A stretch of 5,774 bases of DNA, taken from NCBI GenBank assembly GCA_031261015.1, contig JAISKG010000153.1, positions 1 to 5,774 on the forward strand, read 5' to 3'. The position numbers and the translations under genes are program-made. The DNA comes from Dysgonamonadaceae bacterium. GTDB lineage: Bacteria; Bacteroidota; Bacteroidia; Bacteroidales; Azobacteroidaceae. This document shows positions 1 to 5,315 of the stretch, piece by piece. The notes under the pieces are model-generated. The model was given only the letters and a program-made list of their open reading frames with translations, searched no databases and was not told where the DNA came from. Every line of letters starts with the position of its first letter. Within the stretch, counting starts at the first letter, position 1.

Positions 1-1483
1 CGACATTCACGATATTACGCAATTCGCAAATATCTTTGGAAACCACCGAGCGGACAAACAGATTCTCTGTTTCGCGATAAATAATCTCCAATCGTTCCAT
101 TGCGCGCTCCAAGCGAAGATTAGAACGGACAATGCCCACGTAATTGCTCATGATTGAGCCGACTTCCTTCGCACTTTGCGTGATCAACACCATTTCTTCG
201 GTTAGCGAAGTGCCTTTGTCGTTCCATTCGGGAATCCCTTCCTTGAAAATAGATTCATGCAAATGTGCTGCGGAATGTTTGGCTGCCGCATCGGCATAAA
301 CAATCGCTTCTATCAATGAATTGGAAGCCAATCTGTTAGCTCCATGCAAGCCGGTACGCGAACATTCGCCGGCAGCGTACAGGCGGTTAATGGTTGTGCG
401 AGCGTCCAGATCCACCACAATGCCGCCGCAAAGATAATGCGCTGCAGGCGCGACGGGGATGTAATCTTTCGTAATATCAATGCCTTCGCTCAAGCATTTT
501 TCGTAAATCGTGGGATATTCTTTTTTGGTTTCTTCGGCGTCTTTGTGCGTAACGTCTAAATACACAAAATCGCTTCCGCTGCTTTTCATCTCGCTGTCGA
601 TGGCGCGCGCCACAATATCGCGTGGAGCCAGCGAGCCGCGCTCGTCGTATTTGTGCATAAATTCCTGACCGTCTTTTGTGCGTAAAACGCCGCCGTATCC
701 GCGCATCGCTTCGGTAATCAGGAACGACGGCCGCTCCATCGGATTATATAAAGCTGTCGGGTGAAACTGTACAAATTCCATGTCTTTCACCAAGCCTTTG
801 GCACGGTAAACCATTGCAATGCCGTCGCCGGTTGCCACAATCGGGTTGGTCGTTGTTTGATAAATATTGCCGATTCCGCCGGTGCAGATCATCGTGACTT
901 TGGAAAGGAAGGTATGGATCTCGTTTGTGCCTTCGTCCAGCACGTAGGCGCCGTAACATTCGATATTCGGCGTATCTTTCGTAACTTTTTGTCCGAGATG
1001 ATGTTGTGTAAGAATTTCAATTGCAAAATAATGATCGAACACTTTGATATTCGGATGATAGTTGATTGCACGGATGAGGCTTTCCTGAATTTCCTGACCG
1101 GTATTATCTTTATGGTGCAGGATACGAAATTCGGAATGTCCGCCTTCCTTGTGCAGGTCAAAATCGCCTTTTTGATTTTTGTCGAAGTCCACGCCCCAGC
1201 GAATTAGTTCCTCGATTTGCTCCGGCGCTTCGCGGACGACTTTTTCTACCACTTGCTTGTCGCAAATGCCGTCGCCGGCAATCAGCGTATCCTGCACGTG
1301 TTTTTCAAAATCATCCCAAGGTAAAGTCACAGAGGCAATTCCGCCTTGCGCATAAAACGTATTAGCTTCTTCCAAACTGGTTTTAGCCAATAAAGCCACG
1401 CTCCCTTTTTCCGCTACTTTGAGGGCGAAACTCATTCCGGCGATTCCGGAACCGATAACGAGAAAGTCGAATTTGTGTATCAT
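1..1483 (-). CDS. nadB: L-aspartate oxidase, 3' end beyond window
   Basis: Flavoenzyme of de novo NAD synthesis. It oxidises L-aspartate to iminoaspartate, which quinolinate synthase (NadA) condenses with dihydroxyacetone phosphate; it is cytosolic. I translated 494 codons from the ATG at 1483-1481 to the left edge and found no stop or frameshift. The Rossmann FAD motif GSGIAG is at residues 11-16. HKEGGHS (111-117) and the substrate-side segment MEFVQFHPT (235-243, His241) follow. Arg288 (RDIVARAID), His349 (AAHYLCGG) and Arg384 (TGLHGANRLASNSL, 377-390) sit within about three positions of E. coli NadB H244, R290, H351 and R386. The LYAAGE FAD segment is at 368-373. The last visible residues, ELRNIVNV, match the family's C-terminal helix, so about 30 residues are missing compared with the usual ~525-540. 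TGLHGANRLASNSL separates it in practice from succinate dehydrogenase SdhA. The neighbour upstream is divergent. No nadA or nadC is visible. Confidence 0.97.
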   Translation of the reverse strand, partial: MIHKFDFLVIGSGIAGMSFALKVAEKGSVALLAKTSLEEANTFYAQGGIASVTLPWDDFEKHVQDTLIAGDGICDKQVVEKVVREAPEQIEELIRWGVDFDKNQKGDFDLHKEGGHSEFRILHHKDNTGQEIQESLIRAINYHPNIKVFDHYFAIEILTQHHLGQKVTKDTPNIECYGAYVLDEGTNEIHTFLSKVTMICTGGIGNIYQTTTNPIVATGDGIAMVYRAKGLVKDMEFVQFHPTALYNPMERPSFLITEAMRGYGGVLRTKDGQEFMHKYDERGSLAPRDIVARAIDSEMKSSGSDFVYLDVTHKDAEETKKEYPTIYEKCLSEGIDITKDYIPVAPAAHYLCGGIVVDLDARTTINRLYAAGECSRTGLHGANRLASNSLIEAIVYADAAAKHSAAHLHESIFKEGIPEWNDKGTSLTEEMVLITQSAKEVGSIMSNYVGIVRSNLRLERAMERLEIIYRETENLFVRSVVSKDICELRNIVNV

Positions 1484-1508
1484 AACGATCAAATTTACTA
1501 GTAGAACA

Positions 1509-1516
1509 CAAAATTA
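1509..1516 (-). promoter_or_regulatory. -7 box of the nadB promoter
   Basis: Read on the minus strand this is TAATTTTG, a full match to the Bacteroidetes -7 consensus TAnnTTTG. It lies 26 nt upstream of the nadB ATG, which implies a short leader of about 20 nt. No clean TTTG -33 box is present at the expected spacing, so only the -7 half is well supported. The leader has no Shine-Dalgarno sequence, as is usual in this phylum. Confidence 0.6.
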
Positions 1517-1546
1517 CAATATTCTGTTTTAAATAAGTGATTTACT

Positions 1547-1577
1547 TTTGTTTTTTTATAAATAAAAAGTATCTTTG
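1547..1577 (+). promoter_or_regulatory. Bacteroidetes-type promoter for the structured RNA
   Basis: TTTG at 1547-1550, a 19-nt spacer, then TATCTTTG at 1570-1577. This matches both halves of the primary sigma (sigma-ABfr type) consensus TTTG-N19-TAnnTTTG. Transcription would start at about 1582-1585. It is divergent from the nadB promoter. No comparable promoter occurs between here and the gene at 1893, nor between 2090 and 2160. It may therefore drive the structured RNA alone or the RNA plus both downstream genes. Confidence 0.78.
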
Positions 1578-1582
1578 CAGTA

Positions 1583-1835
1583 ATTCCAACGATCGAAGCG
1601 TTGATATTTGGAAGGACATCGATGATAACGTAAGCGTTTTTAAGATATTACTTTGTATAAGAAAATCGCCAATTTTCAAGTCGAAACAAGGTAGTAGCAA
1701 CAAACGCTTGCGCCTTTGAACATATTTTATTTATGTACATAAGGCGCAGGTTCTGTTGTTTATTTGTTTCGACGGGTGTTTGGCGATACCTCTTATATGA
1801 ATAAAACATTAATAGTTCCTGCGCTTTCGTATTTT
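1583..1835 (+). ncRNA. Candidate structured RNA, rod-like (sRNA or long leader)
   Basis: No recognisable protein is encoded here, but the plus strand contains a colinear set of nested complementary arms. These are 1628-1636/1822-1830 (8 of 9 pairs, one U-U), 1646-1650/1810-1814, 1656-1662/1791-1797 (7 perfect), 1665-1671/1781-1787 (7 perfect) and 1680-1689/1764-1773 (10 perfect). The apical hairpin 1710-1747 has GCGCCTT/AAGGCGC plus four further ACAT/ATGT pairs around a 9-nt loop. Small internal loops of a few nucleotides (about 7-8 at most around the two main arms) separate the helices. A 5' hairpin (1587-1591/1599-1603) and an optional outer arm 1602-1611/1839-1848 exclude each other in part. 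The 3' end is followed by ATTTT. The long rod interrupted by bubbles recalls 6S RNA, but I recognise no family sequence and it is longer than typical 6S (~180-200 nt). Since no promoter separates it from 1893, it could also be a ~310-nt 5' leader. Confidence 0.62.
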
Positions 1836-1850
1836 AAATCAAATATCATT

Positions 1851-1892
1851 TAAAAGGTCTGTTAAAGGAACAGACGTTAAATTCAAATAAAA
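1851..1892 (+). repeat. Duplicated hairpin leader element, copy 1
   Basis: GTCTGTT (1857-1863) pairs perfectly with AACAGAC (1869-1875) around the loop AAAGG. An A-rich tail then runs to the ATG at 1893. A near-identical element precedes the next gene (copy 2 at 2115-2159). The stem start lies 36 nt from the ATG here and 40 nt in copy 2. The purine loop resembles a Shine-Dalgarno core, but it is too far from the start to serve as an ordinary ribosome site. There is no T-tract, so it is not an intrinsic terminator. It may act in translation control or mRNA stability; this is inference. Confidence 0.65.
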
Positions 1893-2090
1893 ATGTTTTG
1901 TTCAAATTGTGGAGCGGAAGTTTCCGAAAAAGCCGTAGTATGTGTGAAATGTGGCGTAAGTTTAAAGAATGAATTTGTGCAACCTGTACAACAAACCGTG
2001 CGATTAGCTATCGCAGGATTAGCTATTTCATTGCTTGGATTAATTGAAATTATTTTGATAACGGCAGGTATATTTGCTTCAATAAAATAA
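1893..2090 (+). CDS. Small zinc-ribbon membrane protein
   Basis: A 65-residue protein. The N-terminus is a compact zinc ribbon with two CxxC knuckles, C3-S-N-C6 and C17-V-K-C20, of the FCxxCG...CxxCG type (zinc_ribbon family). A linker rich in Q and V follows at about 26-36. A single hydrophobic segment of about 24 residues (39-62, rich in Leu, Ile and Ala) ends just before the C-terminal Lys, consistent with one membrane helix. Such mini-proteins are common and mostly uncharacterised; the ribbon probably binds zinc structurally or mediates protein contact. The second half of the helix is atypically close to the C-terminus, so the gene may be a shortened relative of longer zinc-ribbon membrane proteins. 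It shares its leader hairpin with the lipoprotein gene 69 nt downstream, which suggests common expression. Function unknown. Confidence 0.8.
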   Translation: MFCSNCGAEVSEKAVVCVKCGVSLKNEFVQPVQQTVRLAIAGLAISLLGLIEIILITAGIFASIK

Positions 2091-2114
2091 TGATTTATAG
2101 AAAAATATTCTAAT

Positions 2115-2159
2115 TAAAGGTCTGTTGAAAGGAATAGACGTTAAACTCAAAAACAAAAA
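2115..2159 (+). repeat. Duplicated hairpin leader element, copy 2
   Basis: Second copy of the element at 1851-1892. GTCTGTT (2120-2126) pairs with AATAGAC (2133-2139) around the loop GAAAGG. The one stem difference from copy 1 turns a G-C pair into G-U, so pairing is kept. Sequence on both sides of the stem (AAAG before, GTTAAA then TCAAA after) is also conserved. It ends directly at the lipoprotein ATG. Confidence 0.65.
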
Positions 2160-2843
2160 ATGAAAACTACTAAAATTTTTCTGTCACTTGTGATTGGAAT
2201 TACAATAACAGCGTGCAGTCAAAAGCCTGCAGACAATTCGGAAAGTGTGCAGAAAGCGGAATTGCGAATTGTCAGCCTGAACGACAAAAAACTTCCTAAA
2301 GGGATTAAGTACGAAGGTGATATACAGCAAGTAATTCATTACACGGACGCAATGGGCGACAATTATGTTTTTACTACGAAAACGGATGTTTACACTAAGA
2401 AGAAAAAGGACGAATATGGAGAGGTGTATGAATTGAAGAATGTTGATTTATATGCTTATCATTATGTTGTTAATGAAGATGAAAGCGTAAAATTGATCTG
2501 GAAAGTGACGGATTATGTACACGATTGCGATTTTGATATTATGGCTGAATTTGTTAATAATACGTTTAATGTCACTGATCTGGATGAGAACGGAACGGCA
2601 GAAATTTGGGTAATGTATGTAACTACCTGTACAAGCGATATGTCTCCCAATACGATGAAAGTGATCATGTATGAAGGCGAACAAAAGTACGCGATGCGTG
2701 GAACTGATAAAATTGAATTTGGAGATGAAAAATATGGTGGAGAATATGAATTTGATTCTGCTTTCAAAAATGCCGATCAAGCGTTTAAAGACTACGCTAA
2801 GCAATTGTGGAAAGATAATATATTACAGGAATCACATCGGTAA
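2160..2843 (+). CDS. Lipoprotein with DxDxNG motif, possible M949_RS01915-like family
   Basis: A 227-residue predicted lipoprotein. A Lys-containing n-region (MKTTK) and hydrophobic core (6-17) lead to the lipobox I-T-A-C, with Cys19 as the lipidation site, followed by Ser-Gln and a polar linker. The mature part is rich in beta-prone Tyr/Val/Phe segments. The central segment VTDLDENGTAEIWV (138-151) contains D140-x-D142-x-N144-G, a calcium-loop-like pattern of the kind seen in VCBS/FG-GAP repeats. It continues into SDMSPNTMKVIMYEG and KYAMRG (159-181). Cys123 and Cys157 could form a disulfide. From memory this central block resembles the Bacteroidetes family named after Riemerella M949_RS01915, linked to surface polysaccharide; I could not check that, and the name need not imply a biosynthetic activity. 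It probably faces the periplasm or cell surface. It follows the zinc-ribbon gene and the same leader element, so it likely belongs to the same transcript. Confidence 0.75.
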   Translation: MKTTKIFLSLVIGITITACSQKPADNSESVQKAELRIVSLNDKKLPKGIKYEGDIQQVIHYTDAMGDNYVFTTKTDVYTKKKKDEYGEVYELKNVDLYAYHYVVNEDESVKLIWKVTDYVHDCDFDIMAEFVNNTFNVTDLDENGTAEIWVMYVTTCTSDMSPNTMKVIMYEGEQKYAMRGTDKIEFGDEKYGGEYEFDSAFKNADQAFKDYAKQLWKDNILQESHR

Positions 2844-2889
2844 AATAAATAATGATTATCCGCAATAATACCCCTAACGTCAGAGAAGC

Positions 2890-3038
2890 GGGATGCCGGA
2901 AGGCATTTGATTTTGATAACCCCCTGCAAGCGTAGCGCAGCTCGGGGTTACGAGATATACGTCCGCTGTCCGGAACTCCGAAGGAGTTCAACCCGCTACG
3001 GGCTTGAGGATTGCGAGATGAGATGTCCGCTGCCCCGC
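2890..3038. repeat. Cluster of short palindromes and direct repeats
   Basis: A non-coding island clearly richer in G+C than its flanks. In order it holds hairpin ATGCC-GGAA-GGCAT (2893-2906), a larger inverted repeat TAACCCC...GGGGTTA (2917-2923/2944-2950) with inner CTGC/GCAG (2924-2927/2937-2940), hairpin GAACTCC-GAA-GGAGTTC (2973-2989, 7 perfect pairs), and CCCG-CTA-CGGG (2992-3002). A direct repeat is also present: CGAGAT near-copies at 2951 and 3014, each followed by GTCCGCTG (2961-2968 and 3025-3032), 64 nt apart. The pattern is that of a REP- or MITE-like dispersed palindromic element. No transposase, target duplication or terminal repeat pair is visible. It starts within 50 nt of the lipoprotein stop and may protect that mRNA's 3' end. 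Confidence 0.6.
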
Positions 3039-3076
3039 ATTAAATAAATTGGCGTATAGCAGATTAAAAAATCGGG

Positions 3077-3121
3077 TTTTCATAACTGTAGTTTAGTGAT
3101 CTGCGGTTATGAAAATCTTTT
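3077..3121 (+). terminator. Long hairpin, possible terminator
   Basis: TTTTCATAAC (3077-3086) is the exact complement of GTTATGAAAA (3106-3115). Pairing continues inward through TGTAG/CTGCG-type pairs (3087-3091 with 3101-3105, two of them G-U), giving about 15 pairs around a 9-nt loop. The 3' arm is followed by TCTTTT (3116-3121), a modest U-tract. It lies between the repeat island and the toxin-antitoxin promoter, where a terminator for the leftward transcript would make sense. The base of the stem is A/T only, so termination strength is uncertain. Confidence 0.45.
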
Positions 3122-3189
3122 GTATTTTGTGAACAAAATTAGCAAAGCTACCTGTGTCATGAAAGTCCTTTTGTATTTTGTAAAGAAAA
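3109..3189 (+). repeat. Imperfect direct repeat of a promoter-like segment
   Basis: The ~30-bp segment at 3109-3138 recurs at 3159-3189 with a few changes and one inserted base; the shared core is TTTTGTATTTTGT. The downstream copy supplies the TTTG -33 box of the promoter at 3170-3201. The upstream copy has its own TTTG boxes but no TAnnTTTG at the right distance. It may be a duplicated upstream region or a repressor-binding pair for the toxin-antitoxin operon. Confidence 0.5.
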
Positions 3190-3201
3190 AGCGTATCTTT
3201 G
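3170..3201 (+). promoter_or_regulatory. Promoter of the RelE-type TA module
   Basis: TTTG at 3170-3173, a 20-nt spacer and TATCTTTG at 3194-3201 match the Bacteroidetes TTTG/TAnnTTTG promoter closely. The predicted start near 3206 leaves a leader of about 15 nt before the antitoxin ATG at 3221. No clear promoter is seen in front of lpdA, so this one may also serve lpdA. Confidence 0.75.
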
Positions 3202-3220
3202 CTCAACTAATAGTAAAAAG

Positions 3221-3415
3221 ATGACAACAATAGCAATTACTCCAAAGTCAAGACGAGAATATGCGTTTTTGATAACGTTGTTTCAAAGAATGAATCTGAA
3301 AATTAATTCTTTGTCGGAAGAAGATGTGGAAGATATTGGTTTGTTACAAATGATGCAAGAAGTTGATAGAAGAGATGTTGTAAGTGAAGATGAAATAATG
3401 AAAATGTTGGGATAA
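3221..3415 (+). CDS. Putative antitoxin of RelE/ParE-type module
   Basis: A 64-residue acidic protein directly before a RelE-fold toxin, with only 2 nt between stop and toxin start. This is the usual antitoxin-first order with translational coupling. The first 20 residues (MTTIAITPKS then RREYAFLITLFQ) could form a short strand and helix. The second half is strongly acidic (EEDVEDIG, EVDRRD, SEDEIM), as expected for the segment that wraps the basic toxin. I do not see a clear ribbon-helix-helix, HTH or Phd/AbrB domain, so its DNA-binding fold is unassigned. The call rests on position and composition more than on sequence recognition. Its strong promoter and the duplicated segment upstream may be the autoregulatory site. 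Confidence 0.7.
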   Translation: MTTIAITPKSRREYAFLITLFQRMNLKINSLSEEDVEDIGLLQMMQEVDRRDVVSEDEIMKMLG

Positions 3416-3417
3416 TT

Positions 3418-3681
3418 ATGGAAATTATTTATCTTCGAAAATTCCAAAAAGATATAGAATCATTACCTTCGGAAGCCAAAATTCAATTAAAAAAGATAAT
3501 TTTTTCTTGTAAAGAAGCCGGAACAATAAGAGAATTGCCATCATTGAAGAAATTGACAAGTTATTCGTCGGCCTATCGAATTAGAATGGGAAATTACCGA
3601 ATAGGAATTTTTATTGAAAATAATATTATTGAATTTGCACGGATCGCTCATAGAAAAGATATATATAAATTATTTCCATAA
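3418..3681 (+). CDS. RelE/ParE-family toxin
   Basis: An 87-residue basic protein of the length and layout of RelE/ParE toxins. It has an opening strand (MEIIYLRKFQKDI), two helices (about 14-34), then the beta-sheet core with YRIRMGNYRIGIFI (53-66) and the C-terminal FARIAHRKDIYKLFP (73-87). The Arg-rich strand (R54, R56, R61) and the final HRKDIY (H78, R79, Y83) correspond to positions that carry catalytic residues in ribosome-dependent RelE mRNases. This favours an mRNA interferase over a gyrase-targeting ParE, though the distinction is inference. It is predicted to cleave mRNA in the ribosomal A site when freed from its partner. Its stop is 6 nt before the lpdA start, an unusually tight link to a central metabolic gene. 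Confidence 0.87.
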   Translation: MEIIYLRKFQKDIESLPSEAKIQLKKIIFSCKEAGTIRELPSLKKLTSYSSAYRIRMGNYRIGIFIENNIIEFARIAHRKDIYKLFP

Positions 3682-3687
3682 AATACA

Positions 3688-5004
3688 ATGATTTACGACG
3701 TAGCCATTATCGGCGGAGGTCCCGCCGGGTACACAGCAGCCGAACTGGCTGGTAAAAATGGTTTGAAAACCATTCTGTTTGAGAAAAAAACATTAGGTGG
3801 CGTGTGCTTGAATGAAGGTTGTATTCCAACGAAAACGTTGTTGTATTCCGCCAAAATTTATCAATCGGCGAAGGATTCGGCTAAATACGGAGTTGCCTGT
3901 GAAAATGTAAGTTACGATTTATCCAAAATCATTGCTCGCAAAAATAAAGTCGTTCGCAAATTAGTGGCCGGTATCCGGGCTAAAATGGCGGAGGCAGCTG
4001 TGGAAGTTGTGAATGGTGAAGCTATTATAATTGAAAATGAAAAATTGAAAGTTGAAAACGAAAAAATTCTTATTCAATGCAACGAACAGGTATATGAAGC
4101 AAAAAAATTGATTCTTTGTACCGGATCCAAGACTCTTATTCCGCCGGTTCCGGGTTTGAAAGAATCGGATTTCTGGACACATCGCGAAGCCTTGGAAAAT
4201 AAAGAAATCCCTGAATCACTGCTAATTATTGGCGGCGGCGTAATCGGCATTGAATTTGCCTCTTTTTTCAATACTTTAGGAACAAAAGTGATTGTCGTTG
4301 AAATGGCCGGGGAAATTTTAGGCGCTATGGATCGTGAATTATCCGAGATTTTGCGCAATGAATTGACAAAGAAAGGCATTGAATTTCACCTCAATACCAA
4401 GGTTACGGCGATTCATCCGGACGGAGTTGAAATTGAAAAAAACGGAGAAAAGCAAAGTTTATCGGCAAACCGTATTTTAGTCAGTGTCGGCCGTAAACCG
4501 ACTTTAGCCGGCGTTACGGTCAACGAATACATGCAAACTTTCAATCCGAATATCTATGCTTGCGGCGACGTAACGGGATTTTCATTGTTGGCGCATACGG
4601 CTGTTCGCGAAGCGGAAGTCGCAGTGCAACATATTCTTGGCCAACAAGTAAAGATGTCTTACAAAGCAATTCCGGGCGTAGTTTATACTTCTCCGGAAGT
4701 GGCCGGCGTGGGCGAAACCGAAGAATCACTGCAAAAGAAAGGCTTTCAATATATTGTCAAAAAACTTCCGATGACTTATTCCGGTCGTTTTGTTGCGGAA
4801 AATGAACAAGGCTCCGGCGTTTGCAAAATTATTGAAGGAAGCGACGGCCGGATTTTAGGTGTTCATCTTTTGGGAAATCCGGCTTCGGAAATCATTGTTG
4901 TTGCGGCGATTGCGATTGAAAAAGGAATGAGCGTCGAGGAGTTGAAAAGCATGGTGTTCCCCCACCCTACGGTTGGCGAGATTATGAAGGAAACTTTAAT
5001 GTAA
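3688..5004 (+). CDS. lpdA: Dihydrolipoyl dehydrogenase (E3)
   Basis: FAD-dependent E3 subunit that reoxidises dihydrolipoamide with NAD+. It serves pyruvate, 2-oxoglutarate or branched-chain 2-oxoacid dehydrogenases, and glycine cleavage; it is cytosolic and homodimeric. The 438 residues contain the FAD motif GGGPAGY (9-15), the redox disulfide in GGVCLNEGCIPTK (Cys40 and Cys45), the ATGS-like CTGS (144-147), the NAD motif GGGVIGIE (182-189), the second FAD contact YACGDVTG (290-297), and the dimer-interface dyad in HPTVGE (His426, Glu431). The CxxxxC spacing and HPxxxE separate it from glutathione and mercuric reductases. It is slightly shorter than the usual 450-475, and an internal heptad duplication lies at 115-128. 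No E1, E2 or glycine-cleavage genes are in the window, so its complex cannot be chosen. It follows the RelE toxin by 6 nt. Confidence 0.96.
   Translation: MIYDVAIIGGGPAGYTAAELAGKNGLKTILFEKKTLGGVCLNEGCIPTKTLLYSAKIYQSAKDSAKYGVACENVSYDLSKIIARKNKVVRKLVAGIRAKMAEAAVEVVNGEAIIIENEKLKVENEKILIQCNEQVYEAKKLILCTGSKTLIPPVPGLKESDFWTHREALENKEIPESLLIIGGGVIGIEFASFFNTLGTKVIVVEMAGEILGAMDRELSEILRNELTKKGIEFHLNTKVTAIHPDGVEIEKNGEKQSLSANRILVSVGRKPTLAGVTVNEYMQTFNPNIYACGDVTGFSLLAHTAVREAEVAVQHILGQQVKMSYKAIPGVVYTSPEVAGVGETEESLQKKGFQYIVKKLPMTYSGRFVAENEQGSGVCKIIEGSDGRILGVHLLGNPASEIIVVAAIAIEKGMSVEELKSMVFPHPTVGEIMKETLM
4030..4071 (+). repeat. In-frame 21-bp tandem duplication inside lpdA
   Basis: Two adjacent 21-bp units (4030-4050 and 4051-4071) encode IENEKLK and VENEKIL, residues 115-128. 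They share roughly 15 of 21 bases and are A-rich. They fall in the variable surface loop before the CTGS segment, where homologues differ in length. The motif recalls GAAAAT-type minisatellites often seen in Bacteroidetes genomes (from memory). Confidence 0.55.
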
Positions 5005-5029
5005 TAGTGTATAATTCGGAAAATATAGT

Positions 5030-5037
5030 TACTTTTG
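5030..5037 (+). promoter_or_regulatory. -7 box before the PemK-type module
   Basis: TACTTTTG matches TAnnTTTG. It lies 26 nt beyond the lpdA stop and 32 nt before the ATG at 5070, so the leader would be about 25 nt. No TTTG -33 box occurs at 19-21 nt; the region there reads TAGTG. The box suggests that the second TA module has its own transcription start. Confidence 0.5.
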
Positions 5038-5069
5038 TGATGAAAAACCAAATTTGATTCAATAAAAAT

Positions 5070-5315
5070 ATGGCTGAAATTACAGTGAATTATAATTCAA
5101 GCAATTCTCTTTTACAGAATATTATACAATCTGCTATTTTAGCGGGTGATGTTGCTGAAAAATATGACGAACCGAAAGAGAAGAACGAAATTATGAAGCA
5201 ATATGAATCTATTTTTGGTAAAAAAAAGCAGTATACCGATAATGATGTTTTTGTTTATAATTCTATGATTAATATATCTAAAATCTTAGCGCGAGATGAA
5301 AATAAATCAACGTGA
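5070..5315 (+). CDS. Putative antitoxin of PemK/MazF-type module
   Basis: An 81-residue protein whose 3' end overlaps the toxin start by 20 nt in another frame, the usual sign of coupled antitoxin-toxin translation. The N-terminus (MAEITVNYN) could form a short strand. A helical stretch SLLQNIIQSAILAGDVAEKY (13-32) follows. The rest is charged and flexible, with Lys- and Glu-rich runs (EPKEKNE, GKKKQ) and the tail ARDENKST. I recognise no MazE AbrB-type or ribbon-helix-helix motif with confidence, so the role is inferred from position. It is unrelated in sequence to the antitoxin at 3221, so the two modules have separate origins. Confidence 0.65.
   Translation: MAEITVNYNSSNSLLQNIIQSAILAGDVAEKYDEPKEKNEIMKQYESIFGKKKQYTDNDVFVYNSMINISKILARDENKST

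Noticed and set aside
761..1207. 148-codon open frame on the plus strand
   Set aside because: It lies wholly antisense to nadB, whose frame is intact with all catalytic motifs; the translation has no recognisable domain.
1537..1719. 60-codon open frame on the plus strand
   Set aside because: Its start lies upstream of the predicted transcription start and it runs through the promoter and the structured RNA; the translation has no family features.
1583..1835. Retron msr-msd, tmRNA or RNase P RNA
   Set aside because: No reverse transcriptase is adjacent, there is no tRNA-like end or tag reading frame, and none of the conserved RNase P sequence blocks is visible.
1857..1880. Hairpin as an intrinsic terminator of the upstream RNA
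   Set aside because: No T-tract follows the stem, and the same hairpin recurs just before another start codon, which fits a leader element better.
2797..2991. 64-codon minus-strand open frame
   Set aside because: It is made mostly of the palindromic repeat island and overlaps the end of the lipoprotein gene; peptides of this kind are typically repeat translations, not genes.
2890..3038. CRISPR array
   Set aside because: The repeats are self-palindromic and irregular, with only two copies of the direct repeat and no regular spacers or cas genes.
4560..4805. 81-codon plus-strand open frame within lpdA
   Set aside because: It is an out-of-frame shadow of lpdA, low in complexity (Arg/Ser/Gly rich) and without a plausible start context.
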